Assembly: GCA_021234155.1 (NCBI GenBank)
Contig: JAJEKV010000015.1
Location: 3,756,852-3,820,851, forward strand
Direction: 5' to 3'
DNA length: 64,000 nt
From: Isoetes taiwanensis
Taxonomy: Eukaryota; Streptophyta; Lycopodiopsida; Isoetales; Isoetaceae
In this document: positions 33,480 through 46,109 of the stretch, one piece after another
Position numbering within the stretch: position 1 is the stretch's first letter
Layout: every line of letters begins with the position of its first letter
Program-made: the position numbers and the translations under genes
Notes under the pieces: model-generated
What the model was told of the DNA's origin: nothing
Databases searched by the model: none
The model's input: the letters and a program-made list of their open reading frames with translations, nothing else

Positions 33480-36400
33480 AGTTGATGTTGTTGTTGTTGC
33501 TACTGCCGATGCTACCTCTATGGCACAAGCCTCTTCAGTTCACACGGCTCATACTCTAAATGTATCTTCCTAGGAAATGTGCCTTCGGTTGGTGTCTTAG
33601 AATTGTCGAATTTTCCGTGGCGTAAAGGTGCAATGGCCTGAATCCCATTGCAAAGGATATGGATATCCTTCTGCTCATGGAAACATGGGAGCATTCTACC
33701 AAAAACTACCTCATTTCACAGGCTATCAATACTTTTCATCATTTAATGAATGTCATGGGTAGCGAGGCTGTGGCGGGATTGCTTCCTATTCGAATGATGC
33801 CCCTGCTCCATATATCACACTTCATAAAGCTTGATAGATATAACCGCTACATGTGGATCAAACTCCATTGCAATGGTCATAGTGCCATTTTTGTTCCTGC
33901 ATGTTACTTTCCACCTACATCATCACCTTCCTATGATGAATATCATGTAGACCGCAATGATCCTTATGGTGATCTTTATGATGACATTGCTCAAATCAAA
34001 CTGTTAGGGCATGCTATTCTTTGGCGACTTCAATCTCGTACTGTTGCAATGCAAGCTGCTCAGCTTGTACTTGAGAATGCTCGTGACTCTTTATGGACGT
34101 CTGCTAATGATACAATTTTGCCATGTTCATTGCCTGATGCTAAGAAACCTGTCTCAACATTTGGAAGGGAACTCATTCAATTGTGTGAAGTCTTTGAGAT
34201 GGTAATTTGCAATGGCTTAGAGCAATGGCCACATTCTAAAAGCGTTACATGCGAAAGGATAGGCAAGGAGGTGGTACTAGTGTTGTTTATATCATTTCCC
34301 AACTGCAAGCCTTGGATATCATTTCAGATTTTTGAATTGGCACAAGGCATAGAGATGAGGAGATAAATTCTGACCACCATCCACTTTATTTGTCATTACA
34401 GTGGCAGCTTACACCTCCTCAACTCATTGCTATCCATGCTCCTGTTTCTCGCATTCGCTTGACCTATTCTAGATCTTTTTAATATGTATAGACATTAGCT
34501 CATGCACTTGAAGGTATTTTGAATTACCCAACTCTTCAAGTGCGTAATGCAGCATTTGCTGACGCTTTGCTTACTTTTGTTGTCTCCTGCTTTGATACAC
34601 ACGCTTCTAATGCTGCTCAGGCTAGTAGAAAATCCTTTCCTAGAAATGCATGGTTTGATGCAGATGCGAGCAGCTTAAAAAACACTTGCAAATGCTCATT
34701 GAGATGGATACACGTCATAATGACATCAAGAATTATAAGTGTGTGCTGAAATGCAAGAAGGCACGCTTTGTTATTGAGCATCAAAAGCAAATGTTTGAAT
34801 TGTTGTTACGTGAGCCTCGGACCTTCTGGTGCAAAATATTATATCGACCACATCTTACTCTTGGAGATATTCCTATGCAGCAATGGGATGAGCGATTGGT
34901 CCAATTATATGATCATCTTGGAATTCTTAATTCTGTGTCTTTTTTGGTAGGTAATATTCTTCAATTCATAAAGGAGAAAGTCAAAGAAGGTCTGCGACAT
35001 CTATCCAATGGCAAGTCTCCTGATCTTCAAGGTTTGGTGCTGAATTGCTTAAATGGGGGAGGGGGGAGGGTTCGCAATTGCTTCCAATCATCAACGCTTT
35101 TTAAATCAAGCTTTCATTTAGAAGGTTTGGTTTAAACTTGGGCTAATGCGAAGGTCGTACCAATTCACAAAGTAGGTGATAAGAATGACCCTTTGATTAT
35201 CGCATGATCGTGATTAGTTCCATATTTTTCAAGCTCCTAGCTAATATTACTGAGAAGCATTTGACATCATGGGCAGAACATACTGGTATACATACTGTAG
35301 GATAGGCAGGCTTTCGTGCAGGCCATTTTACGATAGACTATATTTCACATTTGCGCATGCTTATTGAACATAGTCGAAGCTTGAAATAAGACCTCTATAT
35401 ATGCTTTGTAGATTTTACTTCTCTTTTGATACAGTACCTCGCGAGCTTCTTTGGTGGTGCTTAAAGCACTTGGAGTTCCACAAGACCTTCAAAATGCAGT
35501 TTATTGGCTCTATGAAAGGGTCTTTGCTAAGTTTCTAGCATCGGGTACCCAAATCACTAATAATATTGGAGCAAGGTTGCCCTCTATCTCCTACTCTTTG
35601 GCTTGTACATTGATCATATGGAAGAATGGCTTGATCATCATGGTGGCGTGGGCCCATATTTAGCACACTATATCATTAGGCAATTTATGTATGATGATGA
35701 TGTTTCGCTTATATGGCGCATACCACTGCTATGCAACAACATTCACATGCTTTGTACAATTTTTGTGAGAACACAGGCCTGCGTGTTAATCTCCAAAAAA
35801 CCAAGCTCTTGGTAGTTCAATCTTCTCCGTATACTCTTCCAACTTTGCACTATGATAGCCACGAAATTGAAGTTGTAGATAGCTACAAGTATTTTGGTAT
35901 AGAGTTTTGCAAGAACACACTTTAGGAATAGTGTATTACCAAGTGTGTGAAAACTGGCTGGAGAGCACTCTATGCAATGCAAAACAACTGTTCTCGCGCA
36001 GAGGCATGATTGGTCACGAAAAGTCCACTTGTTTCGGGCTTTGGTAGAACCTGTTTTACTATATGGTTCTGAAGTATAGGGACCTGCCAATAGTATTAGT
36101 GCTTGGGAGAGCTTGGAATGGGTGCAAAAGTCCTTTCTCACTTACAATCTAGGAGTCAAAACTATGGTGTCCTAAACTATTCTTTTACAAGGGACAGGGT
36201 TTTGGCCTTTTCAATATGCCACCTTCGCTATATCAGCCACTGAATCTCCCCAGCGTTTGAAACGATGTTGGAAAGACAATTGTAATGCATGGTTTGCCTG
36301 CTGGTCTATGCAACCGGGATACTGCATGGTGCTTGCTAGTTTTGATCCTAAGCTTTTGCAACAATATCTCGATGGTCGTTTTTCTCAGAAGATATGGGAT

Positions 36401-37003
36401 GTAGTTACCTTAGCCCAAGTTAAAACTGGTCATTATCATGCACATATAAATCCCACTTTGGCACCAGGACCACAAGGTTATTTGCTTGCTTCGTTGTCCA
36501 AGAAAAAGCTTGTAGTTATTGCATCAATTCGCACAGGATCCCACAAGCTACGGATTGAGACAGATACATGGGAGCGGCCGCAATTGTCACGAGAAGCAAA
36601 ATTATGTGCATGTTGCCAGTTACAGGTTATTGAAGATGAAAGCCATACTCTGCTAAGCTGACCTGCCTTTTAGATGGTCAAGAACCATTATTTGACTTTA
36701 ACATTTCATTCCATGCTCCCACAACTTCTCAGAGCCCCATTCGTGCATGATTTGGCATTATACATACTTGAGTTCTAGATGAGCATTTTCAATTACTGAG
36801 CCCTCAGCAGTCATCATCGCCTAATATTTTCTTCTTGCTTATCTAGTATCATCATTACTGCAAAGGTTTTTCCCTTGAAAACCTTTCGAGGCAAGGCTTT
36901 TTTAATCCTAGTAGTAATGGTTATACTAGGCCATTCTATGGGTCCCATGACCTCTTGGTTGTCGTGGACGTTAAAAAATCTATTCTATTCTATTCTATTC
37001 CAT
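33480..37003 (+). mobile_element. LINE of a non-L1-like lineage, copy 1 (pseudogenic)
   Basis: An ORF1 tail stops at TAG 33571-33573 and ORF2 starts at ATG 33577 (CLRLVS-stop-NCRIFRGVK). Endonuclease: DILLLMETW (33662), FFGDFN (34016, other frame), SDHHPLYLSL (about 34370). RT: LSNGKSPDL (35000), KVVPIHKVGDKNDP (35152), a corrupted RQGCPL region (35575), QFMYDDDVSL (35684) as catalytic site, NLQKTKLLV (35790), VVDSYKYFGIEF (35875). The C-terminal region reaches 36660 (LCACCQLQVIEDESHTL). The 3' end is a (TTCTA)n microsatellite (36979-37001), not poly(A). Frameshifts and stops are frequent. The clade is uncertain; motifs and tail argue against L1. Confidence 0.85.
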
Positions 37004-37076
37004 TGATCTATTCTATTATCTTGAATTGAAACAATGTTGAAACTGTAAGTCTTGGTCATACATGATAGCCCAGAAG

Positions 37077-39487
37077 CTTTGATCCTGCATGGTTTGATGT
37101 AGATGCGAGCAGCTTAAAAAACACCTGCGAATGCTCATTGAGCTGGATACACGTCATAATGACATCAAGAATTATAAGTGTGTGCTGAAATGCAAGAAGG
37201 CACGCTTTGTTATTGAGCATCAAAAGCAAATGTTTGAATTGTTGTTACGCGGAGCCTCGATCTTCCGGGTGCAAAATATTATATCGACCAACATCTTACT
37301 CTTGGAGATATTCCTATGCAAAGAATGGGATGAGCGATTGGTCCAATTATATGATCATCTTGGAATTTTAATTCCGTAATTCTTTTGGTAGGTAATATTC
37401 TTCAATTCATAAAGGAGAAAGTCAAAGAAGGTTCAAGGACATCTATCCAATGCAAGTCTCCCCGATCTTCAAGGTTTGCAAAGGTAATTTTAAATGGGAG
37501 GGGGGGGGGGGTTCAGAATTGCTTCCAATCATCAAATCTTTAAACTGCTTTTACGAGAAGGTTTGACAGAAACTTGGGCTATTAGTAAGGTCGTACCAAT
37601 TCACAAAGTAGGTGATAAGAATGACCCTTTGATTATCGCATGATCATGATTAGTTCCATATTTTTCAAGCTCCTAGCTAATATTACTGAGAAGCATTTGA
37701 CATCATGGGCAGAACATACTGGTATACATACTGTAGGATAGGCAGGCTTTCGTGCAGGCCATTTTACGATAGACTATATTTCACATTTACATGCTATTGA
37801 ACATAGCCCAAGTTTGAAGACCCTATATATGCTTTGTAGATTTTACTTTCTTTGATACAACAAGGAAGCTTTTGATGGTGCTTAAAGCACTTGGAGTTCC
37901 ACAAGACCTTCAAAATGCAGTTTATTGGCTCTATGAAAGGGTCTTTGCTAAGTTTCTAGCATCGGGTACCCAAATCACTAATAATATTGGAGCAAGGTTG
38001 CCCTCTATCTCCTACTCTTTGGCTTGTACATTGATCATATGGAAGAATGGCTTGATCATCATGGTGGCGTGGGCCCATATTTAGCACACTATATCATTAG
38101 GCAATTTATGTATGATGATGATGTTTCGCTTATATGGCGCATACCACTGCTATGCAACAACATTCACATGTTTTGTACACTTTTTTGTGAGAACACAAAA
38201 TCGCTGTTAATCTCCAAAAAACCAAGCTCTTGGTAGTTCAATTTTCTCCGTATACTCTTCCAACTTTGCACTATGATAGCCACGAAATTGAAGTTGTAGA
38301 TAGCTACAAGTATTTTGGTGTAGAGTTTTGCAAGAACACACTTTTAGGAGAAGTGGCTACCAAGGTGTGAAAACTGGTTGAGAGCACTTCATGCAATGCA
38401 AAACAACCGTTTCCTAAGCAGAGGGGTATGATTGGTCACTTTAAAAGTCCACTTGTTTCGGCTTTATAGAACCGCTTACTATATGGTTTCAAGTATAGGG
38501 ACCTCGCCATTAGTATTATGCTTGGGAGAGTTTGAATGGTGCAAAAAGTCCTTCTCACTTACAATCTAGGAGTCAAAACTATGGTGTCCTAAACTATTCT
38601 TTGCTAAGGGATGTGGTTTTACCTTTCAATATGCCACCTTCGCCATATCAGCCAACGAACTTCCCCAAACATTTGAAACGATGTTGGAAAGCACACCGTA
38701 ATGCATGGTTTGCCTGCTGGTCTATGCAACCGGGATCTGCATGGTGCTTGCTAGTTTTGATCCCTGCTTTTGCAACAATATCTCGATTAACGCTTTTTCT
38801 CGCTAAGATATGGGATGTAGTTACCTTAGCCTAAAGTTAAAACTGGTCATTATCATGCACATACTAACCTTAATTTTGGCACAGGGACCACAAGGTTATT
38901 TGTTTGCCGTTGTCCATCCGTTGTTTTGTAACTATTGCATCACCCTTTAATGTGATCCCACAAGCTGGTTATTGGAGACGATAGATGGGAGCTGCCGCAA
39001 TTGTCACCGGAAGCAAAATTATGTGCATGTTGCCGCCACAAGCCATTGAAGATGAATGCTACCGCTAAGCTTTCGACCTCTTTTGAGATGGTCAAGAACC
39101 ATTATTTGACTTTAACATTTTCATTCCATGCTCACAACTTCTCGAGCCCCATTCATTCATGACTTGGCATTATACATACTGAGTTCTAGATGAGCATTTT
39201 TCAATTCCGGTAGGCCCTCGGCAATAATATCGCCTAATATTTTTTCTTGCTTATCTAGTATCATCATTAATGCAGAATTTTTCCCGAAAACCTTTTTTCG
39301 AGGCAAAACTTTTAATCCTAGTAGTAATGGTTATACTAGGCATTCTATGGGTCCCATGACCTCTTGGTTACACCGTGGGCGTTAAAAATTCCTATTCTAT
39401 TCTATTCTATTCCATTGATCTATTCTATTATCTTGAATTGAAACAATGTTGAAACTGTAAGTCTTGGTCATACATGATAGCCCAGAA
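37077..39487 (+). mobile_element. LINE partial copy 2, tandem duplicate of 34646-37073
   Basis: Starts at gcatggtttgatgtagatgc and follows copy 1 through RT and the C-terminus to the (TTCTA)n tail (39392-39412). It also repeats the 70-odd bases after the tail up to gatagcccagaagc. Because that flank is not part of the element (the inverted copy at 29075 lacks it), this is a segmental tandem duplication. Identity is patchy: 37869-38160 is almost identical to 35451-35740, while 38340-39060 is riddled with small indels. Confidence 0.88.
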
Positions 39488-41082
39488 GCCTATGTAAAAA
39501 TTCTGGAGGGAGCAGCTTGCCTTGATAAAGCACCACATTCATAATAGCTTATACACCGATGTAAATCTATGCACATCGCTACCATAGGCCAATGAGGAAA
39601 AGCAACATCTTGATTCTTATTTGGAATTGCATACTACAGTAAAGTTTTATGTGGAGTCGTTCAATTAAATTATAGCATGTTATGAAAAAGTGAGTAGAGT
39701 ACCCGCTTTATATTGATACGGTACACTTAAAGGAGATGTATTTTGTCTGGAATTTGATTCGTGGCCTAATTGCAAGGACAAGTCAAGAATTTGATGAAAA
39801 TTCTTAACAAAAGTAGATATGTTTATACTCTTCAACTCAAACCATAAAACGACAAAGTAGAAGAAATGCAAACACACCCTCGGGGGTACAGAAGAGCAGC
39901 CCTCTGTGCACAACATCTTGTTTAATGAGCATATTGTATTAAAATATTGTATTAAGGTGTTCTTTGTGTAAGAAGAGTCCTGGACCATTGAGCGAAGTAA
40001 ATGTTTGTCTATATACTAGTGTTCCTCTATAACTATTGTGATCTCGAGGACGGTGGAATTTGGCTCTCATTCACCTCATTGTTATGCTTTCTCGATCTTT
40101 TGCTCCTTGCAATCTGGTGTAAGGAAATTAGGGCAAAAGAGCCACTCTTGGACAATCACTCATACAGCACCTGCTAGAAAATCTCCTTTGGAAATTTGAG
40201 ATCATGAAAATTACCTCTTCCATAAAACTATTGTGATCATTGTATCTAGTCAAGTTTATGACCTAAAACCCAACCAATTCCTCTGAATGGGTGGCCAAAT
40301 ATAATCCGCATTATTTCATACAAGCCAACATGCCTGGGCATGTATTCACAAAGAGCGATTGGGTATTTCTGGCATATGTCTGGACTCTTGTGCTTGGAGA
40401 AACACCCAAGGGAAAGCATCCCTACTCTAATGCTATTGTTCAAATCATTTTGAATTTGAGCTGAGCAAACTTCTTTTAAACTTGTAATTTTGGACTATTG
40501 AGCTAATCAATCTTTTTATTGTTAATATGGCAAACCTTGATGCTAAGGTCAAGTCATTTTGGTACTAGATGTGAATAATTTGCAAAAAATACACGCATTA
40601 TATTTCTGGGTATTTCAGAAAATGTGGCTAACACGTTTGTTGGTCTTATGTTAGAATCAGAAGATGCACAACCATAATTGTTCTTGTATAAGCTCATAAG
40701 TGCATTGTTGAGACCAAGCCTGTAACTCCCAAGAGCGAGACAAGGTTGTAGAGGTACATGTCAATATAGACGCCTCTTCATCTACACACAATGCTATTTT
40801 ATATATGGTGGGAGTTTTCATACATAAGGTTGCAGGAGGTTGGAGGAGTCTCTACAGAACCAATGACTTTGAGATGATTCAAAAATTGAATTCAAATTTT
40901 CTCTTAGAATCATTGTTTTAGCATCAAGTAAATGATAGCAACGAATTGAACTGAATGAGGCTTTGTAGAAGTTAAAAGAGTATTGTCATATTCAGCTAAC
41001 CATCCCAAATGCATTTTCGCATATTAGAAAAAAGAATTGTCCCTTTGCATTTCCCACCTTCAATATAGCATAATAACAGAGG
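39488..41082. other. No gene seen
   Basis: AT-rich sequence with short open frames on the minus strand (39680-39988, 40246-40443) lacking any recognisable domain. Confidence 0.4.
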
Positions 41083-41215
41083 TCTTTGGGGATTTGATAT
41101 GGATGTATAAATCACTATCCCTGGAGACCATAGACCATACCCTTAAAGCATTTGAATAGGTGCCATTATTAAAAAAACATAGATTTTAATAGAAAAATGC
41201 TAACGCTAATTTTGA

Positions 41216-41276
41216 TAGCATTGGTTAAAGCTGCTCTTTCTAAGATATTGAATTGTTTTGGTAGAGGTTCTGAAGT
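41216..41276 (+). promoter_or_regulatory. tRNA-like pol III promoter module 1
   Basis: A-box-like tagcattggttaaagctg (41216) and a degenerate B box ggttctgaagt (41266), 50 bases start to start. The ttggttaaagc core resembles a tRNA D arm. Confidence 0.45.
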
Positions 41277-41664
41277 TTCTGTATTTCAAGATTTGGTAAC
41301 TTAAGCCTAAATCCATATACAAAAGAGTTCGGCATTTCATATTCCAAAATCTTAGGCTAACCTCAGATTCCATGTTAAAATCATAGGCACCCCGTCATAA
41401 AATGACCATAATCTAAATAGGAGGCATCCGTAGGCTCCAACATATAGGGCCATATCGATGGACGACATTCGGACGACTCAAGTAGTCTAGGTGACCTCAT
41501 TTAGAATATGTAGCATAATAATCGTGGGTTCCGTGGGGATTTGATATGATGCATAAATCACTATCCCCGACCATAGACCATACCCCTAAAGCATTTGAAT
41601 AATGCTGTTATTGGAAAAAACATAGATTCACATTAGAAAAATAAGTAACGTTAGTTCTCATGTA

Positions 41665-41719
41665 TAGCATTGGTTGTTGTTTTCTAGGTATTGAATTATT
41701 TTAGTAGAGGTTCGAGTCC
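41665..41719 (+). promoter_or_regulatory. tRNA-like pol III promoter module 2
   Basis: tagcattggttgttg (41665) and a canonical B box ggttcgagtcc (41709), 44 bases apart, the spacing in a real tRNA. The acceptor and T stems are decayed, so it is a tRNA-derived relic rather than a tRNA gene. Confidence 0.55.
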
Positions 41720-41775
41720 ATATCTCAAGCAAAAAAATCTTGAAACCTGTTTAGCCCGTATATAGAGGAATTCCC

Positions 41776-41831
41776 GGGTTGGTTAAAGTGTTTTTCTAAG
41801 ATATTGAATTATTTTGTAGAGGTTCAAGTCC
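41776..41831 (+). promoter_or_regulatory. tRNA-like pol III promoter module 3
   Basis: gggttggttaaagtg (41776) and B box ggttcaagtcc (41821), 45 bases apart. The intervening ctaagatattgaattattt is shared with the other modules. Confidence 0.5.
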
Positions 41832-42050
41832 TTGTATCTCAAGATTGAGGCCTTAAGTTTAACCTATATACGAGGGAAGTCTCGGTATTTCATATTCCAA
41901 AAACTTAGGCTTAACCGTATTCCATTTTTCAAAATCATAGGCACCCCTGGCCATAAATGACCATAACGTAAAACGAGACATCATGAGAGGCTCCAACATC
42001 TATAGACGATTCGGACGATCGCTGCAGTCCGTGGTGCACCTCGCTTAAGA

Positions 42051-43329
42051 TGTGCCACACCCAAAATCATCAATCTTTGTAAATTCAACCCAGTCGGTGC
42101 CATGTTATACTTTGGAAGTTCACATGCAGTAAGTATAACACGTACTCTAGACACTCTCTTTGTCACATCAAGATTCCGTTTTATTAGGTGATCTCTAATA
42201 TCTAAATATTTTTATCTTCCAATAAGCTAGCCAGTATTCAAGATCGGGATCTTTAACTTGTCTTACTAATGATTTCCATTCCTAGCTCACAAAGTCACCA
42301 AATGCTTTTTATAAGCCTTTTGTACCTTAGCGATATTAGAATACATCATGAGCTTACAAATGCCATTAGATAAGTATTTCAAACATCAAATCCCAATTTC
42401 GAGCTCATTAAAGAGGGGAAAAGGAACGGGAGCGCAACTAGCATCTACTATCAACTCTCTCTCCACCTTGAAAAGGAAAAAGAACTTTTTTGACATTAAA
42501 AAATAAAAAAGCAACCCTACTATTCAAGTTTACCCTAGTCGACAGTAAAATAAAGCAAATTCACACCCCTTAAACGGGAGTGTCATTTGATGTGTGCTCC
42601 AATGACAAGAGACCTTCGAAACAATCGCTAGCTTCATTGCATATCTTGTCATGCTCGAGCAACGCCAAATTGTTGGAGCCCGACGGTGTTTGTTGCCACG
42701 TTTTATGAGATCCGCTTTGGTGGTGTGCATTATATTGCTTTGTTTTTGTTGCATATTGTAAACATTTAAGGTGTGACGTACGGCGCATAGACAATGTATT
42801 GCCCTTAAAGGTCATGTTTATTAGCGCTAGAGAAACCAACATGTAGTTTTAGTACCGATGTAGGAACTCTTCACTTAAACCACAAACGCTGATGCTATTG
42901 ATAGCACGTTGTTTGTTTTTTGCTTTGTCGAGCGCCATACTAAGGGTTTCTCTAAATTTGGTTTGCAACGTCATGAACTCCATTAAGTACTCCAATCGCC
43001 TTTTGCAACCATCCACAGAATGTGTGCATATGAATCCTACTATAAAGCATGTCATTCATTGGCACCAATAATGTAAGAGACCTAAGCTAGTTTTACGATG
43101 TCCTCCTTCTCAAATTTCTAGTTGATTAAACTTATACATTTGCCGACAAATGACCAATCTAGCATTCAAAATTCTCACCAAAACCTTGTGGTTTTGAGAC
43201 CCCTTTCTGTGGAAGAGACCCATTTTCGTGATTCTACTAGCCACTCTAAATAAAATTTCCCCAACACTAGTAGAAGTACAATAAGGAGAAAGGGAAGTTG
43301 ATAATCCAAATCTCTAAATCATAAGGAGA
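42051..43329 (-). other. Coding-like minus-strand tracts, unrecognised
   Basis: Short minus-strand frames at 42530-42842 and 42849-43055 (LQTKFRETLSMALDKAK, LEHDKICNEASDCFEGLLS) look protein-like and could be remnants of a LINE segment between endonuclease and RT, but no diagnostic motif is present. Nothing else can be supported here. Confidence 0.25.
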
Positions 43330-45060
43330 TAACTGCGATCGCTTCCTTTTTGTACATCATTGAACTAACCTCTTCGCGATCAAGGTAAAACATCATATGC
43401 AATGACCTGCAAAGCAAAAGAATCCAAACGGGTAACTTGAAAAATCCTAATGTCGGCTATCCACCGGCTACATGATAATGAGTCCATCACACCGTATGCT
43501 TCAAAAGCGATTTCCAACATGCAAAAATCTACTTGGAATCAATGGAGATTCCTTCAACATATCCTTTTTGTCAAGATATTAGAAATCATCCGTACATTGC
43601 TGGTGCTAGTAATTTAAAGCACCGCTAAAGACATAATTTGTTTAATTTGATATCGCCAAGATAGATATGTGGATCGCCAACTTAATTTAATATCATCGCT
43701 GGACCCAAGCCAACGTAGTGCGTCCACCTGGACATCGCAAATGGTTTTTACAAAAGATCATCGTGACAGTTTTTTTGTGCATCATTGAACTTACCTCTTT
43801 CGTGGATCATGTAAAACATCATATGCAATGACCTCTAGGTGACCGTACTTTAGAAACAAAAAGCAAATTATATCGCCATTAAAAAAAAAACTCATGCTTA
43901 AGAAACAATGGATAGAATAAGACAAAGTACAAACTCCTAAGATCTAAAGCCATGTCTTTAATTAAAGAAAGCCAAAGAATCCAAATGGATAATTTGAATA
44001 TCGTACTTTTGTTCATCATCCGCCGAACGAGATCAGCCCAAGATAATGATAACCAGTGCCACACTTCCATGTCCTTCTTCAAAGAGACTCCAAATGCAAT
44101 AATTTCGCAAATCAATGACAATTTCTAAGCCTACAAATTCTCATTCCCGGGCAACAAAACATATATCACAATCCTCTCTATCCTAATAGCTTGTTCCTAA
44201 AGGGATATAATTTGCTTAACCTATGCACAAATTGGTCCCTCAACAATGATATTCTCATAAAAACAACAAAAGTTCCCAAACGTGATAAAACCTAAGTATA
44301 AACCTTAAATATAAAGCCACGCATCTGCATAGATTACGGAGGATCCATCCCATATTGCAGTTGGCCATTGTTATGTGAGCATCTAGCCTACCCCAATATC
44401 ATCGCCAGCCTTGAACTGCCACCCTACTACAGACATTAGGCAACTATAGTTTCACAAAAGATCTGCAGATCAGTTTTTTGAAAAAACATCATTGAATCTT
44501 ACCCCTTTCGTGGATCAGTAAACATCATATGCAATGACCTTTTACAGGATCAATGTAGAAACAAAAGCAAATTGTACCCACATCACAAAACCCCATCCTT
44601 AGAGAAACATTGAATAGAATAAGACAATTAAGAACTCTTAAGATCTAAAAGTCGTCTTCTAAAACACGTAAAGCCAAAGAATTAAAACGTATAATTTGAA
44701 AAATCCAAATGTTGTCATCGGGCTGTATCAAGCTCAAAGATAATGACTATGAGTCCATCACACTCCATGTGCTTCACAAGGACTTCCAAAATGCAACCAC
44801 TTGTAAACAATCAAAATTCTCTCAAGCCCCTCGACTCTCTTCCTTGATAAACATTGCTAGTACTTGGCAGCTTCAACCACAATTCTGCAATGGCACACAT
44901 AATTTGCTTAATATGCACCTTCAACAACAGGACATTTTGCATAGAGCCACGTTAGAAGTTCTTACACAAATACTGGATATATTTTACAAAGCTCCCAAAC
45001 AGGCATATCGTATTTACTATGTCATTATCATCGCATTTGTTGTGCATCTAGCCTAACTTC
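43330..45060. repeat. Diverged tandem repeat, three units of about 420-700 bp
   Basis: The sequence catcattgaac..acctctt..cg..gatca, aacatcatatgcaatgacct recurs at about 43360, 43790 and 44490. It is followed in each unit by gccaaagaat, a gagtccatcac or gccacac box, and ataatttg(c/t)tta. Unit 1 has lost part of its middle. No coding function was recognised. The minus-strand frame at 43879-44121 falls inside unit 2. Confidence 0.7.
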
Positions 45061-45199
45061 ACGCCAGAAAAAATGATTGCCAACCTAGAAAATTGTGTCC
45101 CATATAGTGGTTTTCTCCTAAAAGCGCAACTCAGTTTCAAGACAGACCTCAAGACATTTACAACGCATGCAAGAATGACAACTTGGCATTAAGGATCAT

Positions 45200-46109
45200 C
45201 CTTCTTCATCTGCATCCTCATTTAGCAGATGGCTGAGCATAACCGGATTAGATCTACGCATGGCTGTGCTCTCATTGACCACTTCGCATGACTCATTTGC
45301 TTCAGTAACTTTGTCTGTATTTTCTATCCCTTCACCCAACTGATCTAGCCCTTCCCTTTACGAAGAACTCTATGTGATTCCTGACTTCAAACCAGAAGTT
45401 TTCACTCTTTTTTGCCCCAGGAACCTCTGCTTGCAATACATTGACAACATCTTGCATCTTTTTGCAAAGTCAAACGGTTTTTGCCAGCCTTTGTTTCCGC
45501 TGTTACATTAGCACCTTTTCGATCATCGACAGCTAGCCAGTCTACATTTTGAATCCTTGAACGGTGAGGTCATGCCTTTCCTAGCTCAAAGCATTGATAA
45601 ACGCTCCTGAAGCAAGAAGAAGTTCAGCCACCTGAAGGTGTCCCTTCTGGCAGGCAAAATGAATTTGCCGTAATGTCAGATGCAGAGTTTCCAACATCTG
45701 CATCCTTGTCACACAAGACTTTAACTACTTCTGTATGGCCACTCCATGCTGCTAGATGCAGTCTGTATTTCTGTTTAAGGGTTCCATAGTTCCAGATAGT
45801 AGTGCACATAGTGCATGGTCTGATAGGTTTGATATTAATCTAACACCTAACTTACTGGTGAAAAAAACAGGCTATATACTTTTTACAAAATATTATTGAG
45901 CTAGAAAGTACCTGAAATGGGAAGCAGAGTTTGAGCTCTGATATGCGGCTAAGAACTTGAAACTCATCTAACTCAGAAAACTAACCGTAAGGATACGCTG
46001 TTCGAGAATGATGGTCACGAGAGTTAAGGGAATGGGGGTCCTGCAGAAGCGCCTCCCTTACTGCATCTGCGTCGCCTTTGCGGGCCGCTTCGTGCAAAGA
46101 ATTCGCCAT
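45200..46109 (-). pseudogene. Ankyrin-repeat protein pseudogene with intact intron borders
   Basis: Ankyrin repeats are protein-binding helix-turn modules. Exon 1 starts at ATG 46109 (MANSLHEAARKGDADAVREA, then LLQDPHSLNSRDHHSRT) and ends at 45997, followed by GT. Intron 1 covers 45996-45763 and ends in AG. Exon 2 continues in phase as ALHLAAWSGHTEVVKVL (from 45762), CDKDADVG, then after a one-base insertion near 45665 IHFACQKGHLQVAELLLASGA, and after another near 45597 RKGMTS. Further fragments in shifting frames (KGANVTAETKAGKNRLTL, DVVNVLQAEVPGAKK) reach about 45350. The retained intron means this is not a retrocopy. It resembles small plant ankyrin proteins; specific function is unknown. 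Confidence 0.85.

Larger units (their letters stand above)
41083..42050 (+). repeat. Tandem repeat, about 450-510 bp x 2, with tRNA-like modules
   Basis: Unit A (41083-41535) and unit B (41538-42050) share gggatttgatatg, ataaatcactatcccc, the A/B-box module, catattccaaaa, cataggcacccc and a gaggctccaacat end. Within unit B the A/B-box module occurs twice. Divergence and indels are substantial. Confidence 0.75.

Noticed and set aside
41665-41735. A functional tRNA gene
   Set aside because: A and B boxes fit, but acceptor and T stems do not pair and no anticodon stem can be drawn with confidence.
43330-45060. CRISPR-like array
   Set aside because: Units are long, unequal and diverged with no short constant repeat; plant nuclear context.
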